Under the pieces are notes generated by a model. It ran no database searches. It saw only the letters and a program-made list of their open reading frames with translations, and was not told where the DNA came from. 64,000 nucleotides of DNA from Maylandia zebra. Lineage: Eukaryota > Chordata > Actinopteri > Cichliformes > Cichlidae. The stretch spans positions 6,559,556 through 6,623,555 of the forward strand of contig NC_135187.1 of assembly GCF_041146795.1 (NCBI RefSeq). The letters run 5' to 3'. Of this stretch, positions 1-8,800 are shown piece after piece (within the stretch, counting starts at the first letter, position 1; each line of letters opens with the position of its first letter). The position numbers and the translations under genes are program-made.

Positions 1-169
1 AAAGGTATCGTACTTAAATCAGACTACTGATCCAGCCACATCAGCCTTTTGTGAGGTCTGTTTAAAGTAGACTAAAAGTGAACTGCAGGTTCCTAAGAGG
101 TGGACTGTGAGCACAGAAACACATGTTCATACATACAGCTGCAGCAAACTTACATTAATTTTAAATAGA

Positions 170-275
170 TTTGTTACTCTGATGTCTGTCTCTGTGTTAG
201 TCCTCTGACAGACTGGTGACCTGTCCAGGTGTGCTCTACCTATGACTACTGGGACAGGCTCTAGCCTTTTTAATA
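170..275 (-). repeat. Fish interspersed repeat fragment
   Basis: On the minus strand this reads like a very common fish repeat: a phrase meaning 'cctgg acaggt caccagtctgtcagagg' followed by 'ctaacacagagacagac'. Related pieces occur at about 4755-4866 and 16780-16885. The family name is not certain; it is called from recognition of the phrase and its repeated presence in the window. Confidence 0.5.
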
Positions 276-1062
276 GAAATTTTCTGTTATTCTCATTTAA
301 AGTATTTAAGTGCTTATGCATATGCTTAGTTGTGACACTGTTACTGTTCAGTGAAAGTTTCTAAAACTAGATGAACTTACTTCAGCGTCAGCAGTTTGAG
401 AAAACAACTCCCTTTACAGGTGCTGATAAGGCCAAGGGCACAAAACAGCTTAACCATTGATCGGTTAGGTTTCATAGCGAGGCGCGTGAAGTGTGGTAGG
501 ATCAGTTTGTAACTTCCTCCCTCTTCCTTGGAATGCATAAAGGAGGAGGAGCACCACTTCTGTGGCAGCGCTGACATGACTGAACTGTAATGTTTGATGT
601 GTGTTGGCGCAGTAATAAATAGCTTGATCACAGCTCTTTCTGTGTTGCAGACTTTATTTTAAAAATTCCACGACCCCCCCCCCCCCCCCCCCCCCCCCCT
701 CCCACTGTGAACCTGAATTGAATATTCAGAAGACATTTGTTTAAATAGTTCTAGAAATCTGAGCTGTTGGTGTGTTCTTGGATTGTGTGGTAATAATATT
801 AGAGCCTGCAATCTTTCTTACTGAATCTCTACTATGAGTCATGTTACCTGAGATTAATTCTATGTTTACCTGTCAGCCTGGACAAATGTGCTGTGTGAAG
901 GAAATTAAATTAAATCAGATCTGAACTGCGTACATTTAAGGAACCTGTTCATATTTAATTGAAATATGAACCAGTGATTTTTTTGATTGCTGATTCCAAG
1001 AGAGTCTTTGTGGAAATCCTGTTTGGCTTTTTGTTATTTTAATTCTCTTCTCTGTTTTCCAG
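276..1062. other. Intergenic stretch, no gene seen
   Basis: Apart from the poly-C tract at 674-699 nothing recognisable was seen. The open frames here are short and resemble no known protein. Confidence 0.4.
674..699 (+). repeat. Poly(C) tract, 26 bases
   Basis: An uninterrupted run of 26 C, with G on the other strand. Such runs can form four-stranded structures and are error-prone in sequencing, so the true length may differ. Confidence 0.9.
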
Positions 1063-3775
1063 AACAGTTCTCCACAGTCGCTGTCCACATGGGTCAGTGG
1101 GACCAAGAAGCACTCTGCTAATGTGTGGACTCTGACCAGCAACATCCAGCAGGACCCAGACAGCGTTTTCTATCTCCCAGCTGGAGGTTTTGTTTGTCTG
1201 TGACTGGAGAGTCAGATTTTTGTTGAGCTTCACACTTGCAGAGGTAAGTCAGTTTGTAGAGATCCCTCCCACCCTGGCTTTCTTATCTGAAAGAGTAATA
1301 TTTCAGTGACTGCTGCTTGTACCACAGGTTAATACACGCTACTGATCCCTGATAGGAGAATCATCAATTTTGCCAACAAAGAAGCCTGGTGGATGTTTGT
1401 TTACAGTCTGATGGTGGGACATCATGCTCTGCATCTTCAAAGTTTGCCTCCTCATTATTATTCATACCCAGTAATGTGAAGTATGCTTATATCTACTGTA
1501 ACTGAACCAACCTGGTGCTCTTCATTTATGGAGGCTGTTGAGTCTGAATGTTGGATGTTGTGTATCTCGTGTTCTCTGGGCTTTGTTGTCCTCAGTCTTT
1601 TCGCAGGATCAGAAAACAAAACCAGGAGGCGCGTAAATGTTTCTTCTCCATGATGTTTCTTCAAATGTTTCTTCTGGATGATGATAAGACTGTGACACGG
1701 GATGCCACCTTTGGTCTTGTGATGAAGCAAAGCTCAGGAAGAAGTGGGATTAAATGGTACCCACATGTGTGCTGCTGAGAAGGATGTACAGGGGCACCTG
1801 CAGCCAAATCCAAGCTTCAGGTTAGTTGTAGTTACAGAACGCTATAGGACTGAGACATCTAAGGCATCAAATGTTTGATTAAACGGATGAAAAAGAGAAG
1901 TTTCTTCCCTATAATTATCACTTCTTAAAATCTGTAGCAACTTCAAGTTTGTCAGCGTGCTGAGCATGCTCAGAATGTGATAATATATTTTTGTTCAATA
2001 TTTAATTTCTTTCAGTTGCAATTGTTAAATGAAAACAAAAAAAGAAAAATATATTCTTATAATTTAGCAGACTAATTTATCAGAAATATATATATACATA
2101 TATCTGTATTAGTTTTAATAAATTAATTTGACACCTGTATTGAAAATACCATATTATATTCATACAGAATCAGTTTGGTATCATTGTTTGTCTGATTGCT
2201 GAAGCTAAGAGCTACTTTGATCTGTTTAGATCTAAAGTATCCAAAGTTGAGCTCTAATGTTTCTTCAACCCTGTGTGTGTGATATGTGATTTCCTACATG
2301 CTGGCAGAGCAGCAGTTTGTGCTCACAGATGGTGACGGTGTGGAGAGACGGTGGTGTTTCCTCAGAAGAACCAGCAGAGTCACAAAGGACACCAGTCCAT
2401 CTCACCACCTTGACTTGCTGACTGATGTTCGTCTGCACTGCACAGAGGAAATCAACTGACCGAGGTTTGTCCAGTGACGTGTTATGAAATGTATATTTGT
2501 TTTATGCTTACAGTTATGTTTTCTTGACAGAGGCTCTGCAGAGGTTAGACAAAGCAGAGAAAACATGTGCTTTACATTTTACTGTGATTTATTGAGATAT
2601 TTGTTGCCTGATGTTCAGCAGGAATGGAGAAATAGAATCAAAGGGAGATGTTTTTGCTGTTTTTGTAATGATGTAAGTAAATCTTCAATATTATTTATTT
2701 GCTTGGTTATATTAGGAGTGTTTCTGAGTGAGGGGGGAGGAGTCATCATCCAGGTAAAGTGACGTAGATCAGTGGACACACTTGTCTCCCCTTTAAAGGA
2801 GACGATCCAAGTCATCCTTAAATGTTAGTGCTTTCAAATACACAAACATTTTTAAAGGACAAAAATGAACATCCAACTTTGACTGTAACACAAAATAAAT
2901 CTTTGCATGTGTGTTTTCAAACTCTCAGATGGGCAGGATATCAGTCTTGGACTGTCTAACCTGCAGCACTGAATGACCACCACACATGAGCATGTTCCTG
3001 CAACATTCAGCATCTGATCCTTCATCTGTGTGCTGCTGCTTTTGGTAAGTAGAGTTACCCAACTCTAGTAACTCTAAACACATGCCATCCATTTCTAACG
3101 GCCTGGTTACTTCCTGTCAGTTACTTTAGAAACCATGTGGTCACCTGACCTAACACTGTTTCTTCTTCTTCCCCTTAATGTTCAAGTGTCACATGTCAAA
3201 CAGCTGGAGAGGAAACTACACCAGTGTACTGGGATGTTTCACCAACACGTGCCAGATGCTGTTCCTTCATGGTGACATCACCAGAGACAGTCCCGCCCAC
3301 CTCAGGACCTCGCCATTGATCATGATGATTATAATGATGACAGCGAGCGGAACTAAGACTGTAAAAATCCACGACCAGAATGTTTCTTTCTAATTATTAA
3401 TGAATACTGAGAGCCTCTTTCTGTGTTTTGTCTGTTTTGGGTTTTTACCTCATTTGTTACTAACAAAGTTCACCAAACTCACACAGTTTACATTCTGTAT
3501 GTTTCCATCTTTACCAGCCACTCTAACTGCATTTAAGAAAATAATCCTTAGAAATTATCGTTTTTCTCTTTTGTAATTGATGATAATTCAGTGAATATAC
3601 TGCGCTGCTTCCTTTTATTGCGTCACACATTGCTTTATGTTTTTCAGTGTCCAGTTACTTTTTACTGCTGTTTGAATTCTCTGAATCTTTGACCCTGTAG
3701 ACTGTTTGATGGACTGCTTGTCTTCCTGTTTGTTACCGCCGCCTGTTTTTTAATAAAGATTTGGATTTCTGACTT
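1063..3775 (+). ncRNA. Candidate spliced, polyadenylated transcript of unknown function
   Basis: A series of plausible exons lies on the plus strand. Exon 1063-1243 follows a pyrimidine tract and CAG and is followed by GTAAGT. An exon ending at 1820 is followed by GTTAG. Then come 2308-2464 (donor GTTTGT), 2929-3044 (acceptor CTCAG, donor GTAAGT) and a last exon from 3187 with AATAAA at 3752. No long joined reading frame resembles a known protein, so this may be a lncRNA or the 3' UTR exons of a gene that starts outside the window. The exon chain is inferred from splice-like signals only; the acceptor of the second exon was not fixed. Confidence 0.3.
3752..3757 (+). terminator. Polyadenylation signal AATAAA
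   Basis: AATAAA in a T-rich context, followed by a GT-rich stretch about 25-60 bases downstream. It would end the candidate transcript at 1063-3775. Confidence 0.45.
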
Positions 3776-4413
3776 CAACACAGCCTCTGCGTGTCCTCCC
3801 TTTGTGTCCTCTTCCTCTGTGAATGTGTTGCATGTGTCACAGATTCATTTTATTAACAGCTTTCCCACAGTGAGTTGCATCAGCATTCATTCACAGCACA
3901 TTTCAGAAGGATTCAGATTAATACAGTGATCTTACAGTCAGAATGATCCTGACAGAGTGCCACTGTAAATGATCTTTCATCAGGTACATTTTAAAGTTCA
4001 GTATTTCAAAGCAGGAGTTATGAAGAATCATACTGGCATTAGGACTAATAATATGTACTTACAAAGTCAAAGTTTTTTAATTATGCTAGAATATTGGAAG
4101 ACAATCAACTTTTAGTGTTTTCCGCATATTAATTATTCTGAAATAGAGACGGTGACTCTAACTGTACAGAAGCACTAAACAACTGACAATCTAACAGACA
4201 TCATTGGCCTGAGCCGTCATGAACAGTGAGTCTGATCCTTTGCTGTGAGAGTCTGACAAGCATGTTTCTGGTCAGTTTGGAAGAAATAATATCACAATGT
4301 TGATCTTTCTTTCCAATATTCCTTCTCTTTTACAACATAAACTGTGATCAAAGGTACTTATGTTCACACCATGTAATAATACTGACAGTCCAGGGCATTG
4401 TGGTCTGTTGAGC
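3776..4413. other. Intergenic, nothing recognised
   Basis: AT-rich sequence without a supported gene, repeat or splice pattern. Confidence 0.4.
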
Positions 4414-4434
4414 TAGGGTTAGGGTTAGGGTTAG
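4414..4434 (+). repeat. Short interstitial telomere-like tract
   Basis: Reads TAGGG(TTAGGG)2TTAG, three full vertebrate telomere units. It sits 25 bases from the ARL6IP6-like fragment. Chance, break repair by telomerase or an old telomeric insertion could all produce it. Confidence 0.75.
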
Positions 4435-4458
4435 CAATTCAGACATATGTAATCAATA

Positions 4459-4692
4459 TTAAACGTCTCTGACGTGGGCCACTGTCCGCAGTGTTGGGAA
4501 ATCCATACCAGGCTGGAACGAGTCAAGGTAGGTGAGCATCCACGAGAAGACACAGCAGATGCATCCTACTAATACTGACAGGACCAGGAGGCTCCAGAAA
4601 CCGAGCATCTTCTCTTCAGTGCCATCCTCTCCTGTCACCCTCTCTGCCCGCAGCTCTTTGAGTATGGGGTAGATAAGGGTGCAGAGAAACCC
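4459..4692 (-). pseudogene. ARL6IP6-like exon fragment
   Basis: On the minus strand about 76 codons read as a membrane-protein segment: the pieces LKELRAERVTGEDG, EKMLGFWSLLVLSVL, CVFSWMLTYLDSFQPGM in order, then a TAA stop. From memory of the family, human ADP-ribosylation-factor-like-6-interacting protein 6 has the same order (VKELHAEN, LLGFWTLL, CSFSWTVTYFDSFEPGM), a polytopic membrane protein. The human protein runs on for roughly 35 more residues, absent here; a splice donor near the end or truncation could explain that. An AG stands before the first codon but the pyrimidine tract is poor. No other exon was found, so it may be a lone exon, a relic or a retrocopy piece. Confidence 0.6.
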
Positions 4693-5290
4693 TTATTACT
4701 AATTTGTATTATAATTCAATTTTCATGAAATATTCATATTCAGTATCGGTCCTTTTATATTAATAACCACGTATCCACCCAGGCTCATGGTGGGGCAGGG
4801 CTCTGTCCTGGGATGCTTGAGTACAAGGTAATGTACACCCTGACCAGGTATCCAGTCTGTCAGAATTGTTTTCAATATTTGGTTCAAAAACATGAGTGAC
4901 AACAAAAATCCAACTAGGATTCTTGCATATGATGAATGAAGTCTGTCTTTGACTGTATTGTCCAGCTGATCCATCAAACCCCCAGCAGGTGAACCTTATT
5001 CATGACATAACACGGCAACAATGTAAAAAATGAAACAGCAACAGTCTAAATGTAAAGTGCATTCTAAACTCCTCTTCAATAAATCATATGCAAAGAGTCA
5101 TTCAGGACTGTAAAACGTGAACTACAGAACCCAGAGTCTTCATCATTAAATCTCTGGTTGCTTCATTTTTCTATCCTAGATCAGATACTTTAAAGGTTAT
5201 GTAGCGACTTCCACAGTCGCTACAGGCCGGGGATGGAGCCTGCCTATTTGCCTGACGCGCTGTCAAAGTTACGCAATAATGCGAGAGATG
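4693..5290. other. Intergenic, with repeat piece and palindrome
   Basis: About 4755-4866 resembles the common fish repeat also seen at 170-275, here in plus orientation with a 'gtacaccctgaccaggt' phrase. The rest is unassigned up to the retrotransposon boundary; the hairpin at 5200-5224 is listed separately. Confidence 0.4.
5200..5224. repeat. Perfect 10-bp inverted repeat, 5-base loop
   Basis: Arms TGTAGCGACT (5200-5209) and AGTCGCTACA (5215-5224) are exact reverse complements around a 5-base loop. It lies 66 bases before the LTR element. Confidence 0.8.
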
Positions 5291-5674
5291 TGTTGCAGGA
5301 ATTGCTGTCTTGTGTGTGACTGGGTGCAGTAAGGAGTGTATGTAATGTGTGTGTGAGCATGCGCGTGAAGGAAACGCTGGGAGCGAAAGAGGAAAAAGAG
5401 AGTGAGAGAGTGTGTCATGGGTAGAGGGCGACCGGGAGCAGCGTTCTAACGGGCTACAGGCTATGCAGTGTGTTTCCAAAGTGTGCAGTACTGTTATTAA
5501 AGCCTCATCTCTTCAGTACTCTCCGGTGCCTCGGCTGATTTCTGTCTGCCTCACTACTCCACAAAAGTGAAGGGAGTTAACCCCGAAGGAGGACAAACTT
5601 CGGCCCTGGAGGAAGCATCTCCCCTCGTGTCTCCCGACCACGGTCAGGGGACTGACGGCGAGGAATGGTTAACA
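5291..5674 (+). repeat. 5' LTR of the Ty3/gypsy element
   Basis: 384 bp, TGTTGCAG at the start and GGTTAACA at the end, identical by eye to 11939-12322. ATTAAA near 5496 could serve as a polyadenylation signal in the R region. Confidence 0.95.
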
Positions 5675-5675
5675 C

Positions 5676-5693
5676 TGGCGACCACGAAGGGAC
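5676..5693 (+). other. Primer-binding site, probably tRNA-Arg
   Basis: TGGCGACCACGAAGGGAC starts one base after the LTR. TGG matches the complement of the tRNA CCA end. From memory, the complement fits the 3' end of a vertebrate tRNA-Arg (UCG type) whose acceptor end reads ..CGTGGTCG-CCA; alignment to a tRNA set would settle it. Confidence 0.7.
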
Positions 5694-5813
5694 CCTCTCA
5701 CGTTGTTAAAGAAGTGGTGAGCACAGAGAAAAACCGACAGGCTAAAGCGGCTAACGATAAAGCCGAGTGACTGTAATTACAAGTGTATTAGCCCGCAGCT
5801 AAGCTAACTCGCG

Positions 5814-8800
5814 ATGGCCGCTGCTCGCCATTCTCGTGAAAAGTACGGACTTGAGACCAATTACTCCAACCCGTTCATATCGCTGACCAGTGTCTCCGAG
5901 GGTGCCGCGAGCATTAGGGAAGCTAACAGAGACAGAGCTGTGACTAAATGTGAACATATGAACCCATTCCTGTGTGCCGAAAGTTGTGCTAACACACACG
6001 CTAATGGAGAGTGTGTATTCGCGCCGCCCGATGGTCCTGCCCGGCCGCAGTTTTCCCGCACGAATCCCTTCGTTGATGCTGAATGCCGCAGCTACGGCCG
6101 TGAGAGAAACACAGGCAGCAGCATGAACTATTATCCAGCTCCTACTCCCCAAATGAAAATCCACTATCCAGACTCAAACCCATTTTCCTCCGCTCACATG
6201 GACAGTTTTGTACACAGCACACCGGCTCAGTTTAACGCAATGTTAAATACACCCATGCAATGTATGCCTTCCAGTAGCCTTAATGAAGCCATTAGCTATG
6301 GGGAAATCACTGCACAGCATAAACCCCGCTCGAAACCAGGCAAGACCCGCTGTGTGCCCCGTCAGCCCCTATCTGACAGTGAAGAGGACGGTGACACTAG
6401 AGAGAGAGTCCCCACCCTACGTCCGGGCCAATATGACGGCACCACACCGTGGAAGGAATTTCTGCACAGGTTTGAGAGCTGCGCTGAAGCCAACTATTGG
6501 TCAGAAAAAACAATGACAACTCAGCTTAAATTCTGCCTAGTTGGAGCAGCAGGGGCCATTATCCACAGAAATCCCCGCTCATCCAAATGGGATTACCGCC
6601 GCCTGGTGGACGAACTGGAAACTGCATATGGCCCTTCTTCTGACCATGCAGCTGCTGTTGCTGTAGAACTGAGGCAGCGAGTGCGTAAACCTGGTGAGGC
6701 CCTTCATGTTTTCAGAGATGACATTTATGGGAAAGTGGCTGTTGCATATGGTAATAGAGCAGAGATTGAACAAGACTCTATAGCTGTTGAAGTTTTCACC
6801 AATGGGCTGGGTGATGCAGAAATAGTACAGAAGTTGCTAGAGAGGCACCCAGCCACACTTGCCTGCGCATACGAAATAGCCCACCGACACGAAACCACTA
6901 AAAGGGCTGCATCTTATGTAACCAGTGCCATGCAGCAAGGAGCCCGTAACGCAGCTGAACGCCGGCCCCGAGCTGCCGTCGTCAGAGAAAAAGACAGAGA
7001 TGAGACTGTTGCTGAGCATGCACCTGCAGCTAGCCCCTCACCGAATCGTTTTTTCCCACACACACCCTCGACAACACCGAACAATCACAGAAATTTTAAA
7101 AGGAGTGGGGTTCGCTGCCATAACTGTCAAGGTTGGGGCCATGTCCAAAAGCAGTGCCCTTCCCCTCACAAAACCACCAAGGCCTTAACATTGAACAGTA
7201 GCCCTTGGGACAGCCCAAAACCCACTGTGCTCCACCTTAAGTGCCAAAGCCAAGAAATGAGTATCCCCATGCGCCTCTACGAAGTGGAGGTATGTGCTGT
7301 TTTGGACAGTGGAGCCCGGAGGAGCGTGCTGCCGCTGCCCTACTACAACTCCATCCACCCAGACGTGAGACCACCACTACAGCCCTCAGTTGTTGAGACC
7401 TTGCTTGGTGTGGGACCTGGGGACGTGCCGGTGCTAGGTGAAGCCCAGATACCTGTCAATATCAACAATCGACAGGTGGATGTTGATTTCTTGGTGGCAG
7501 ATATAGCAGGAAATGAGGTGCTGCTTGGGCATCCCTTCCTCACTCAAGCTGAAGCACGTCTTGATTTTGGCAAACGCCGCATCATCCTTTTCGGTGAAGA
7601 GGTGCTCTACTACCAAACCGAAGCCAGTACAAAGTCACACGCAGTGAGAATAGCTAGAACTGTGGTGGTGGAACCGGGGCAAGAGTATATGGTGAAAGGC
7701 AACGTGCATCCTGGTGCAGCAGCTCGAGGTGACATGATGCTTAGTCCCACCAAAGGTTTTGTTGAGAAGCACAAAGTACTTATCGCCAGAGTCCTAGTCA
7801 ACGCACAGCCTTCTAAAGCTGTCCCACTTCGCCTTTTTAACCTTGGCAATAAAGCAGTAACAATTAAGGCGGGATCCATTGCCGGGCTCCTCCAGCCAGC
7901 TGAGGCCGTGGAACCCTCCATGGTCTCCCCAGCTGCAGACTCTCTGACCAGCCCTCCTGTGGTTCCTCTGCACCTGCAGGAGCTCTATGCCCAGAGCTCC
8001 ACAGACCTCAATGACTATGAACAGCTCCAACTGAAACGCTTGCTTTGCACTTATGGACATGTGTTTTCTACAGGGCCTGCTGACCTGGGCCGAACCAGCC
8101 TTGTGCAGCATGACATCATAACCCGTCCTGGTGCCCCAGTCAAACAAAATCCACGAAGAATGGCAGGGGAAAAGCAGCAAAATGCTGATCAGCAGATCTA
8201 CGACAGTCTACAGAGTGGTCTCGCCCAACGCAGCTGCAGCAGCTGGGCCTCGCCCATCGTTATGGTGCGTAAGAAAGATGGGACATACCGTCTCTGCATT
8301 GACTACAGGGCTCTCAACGACCGCACCATAACAGACGCCTACCCGCTGCCCCGCATCCAGGACACGCTGGACACACTCTCAACTGCCAGATGGTTCAGCA
8401 CATTAGACCTCGCATCTGGCTACTGGCAGGTTGAGCTGACGCCTAGAGCACGCAGGGCCGCCGCTTTCTGCACTAGGACAGGCCTCTTTGAGTGGAACGT
8501 CATGCCATTTGGACTATGCAATGCCCCGGCAACGTTCCAGCGGCTGATGGACCGCGTCCTGGCTGGCATGCAGTGGGAGACCTGCCTGGTCTACTTGGAC
8601 GACATCATCGTGCTGGCTAAGGACGTGTCGGGGATGCTGCAACGGCTTGGCCAGGTATTCTATAGACTTCAACAAGCTAACTTGAAACTGAAACCTGCCA
8701 AATGCTGCCTCTTTCGCCGCGAAGTTGCTTATCTTGGCCATGTGGTATCCGAGCATGGTGTGGCTACCGACCCCAGCAAAGTTCAAAAGGTTCAGATGTG

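Noticed and set aside
5171-5479. 102-codon minus-strand frame repeated in both LTRs
   Set aside because: It is the reverse reading of the LTR; its repetition follows from LTR identity, not from coding.
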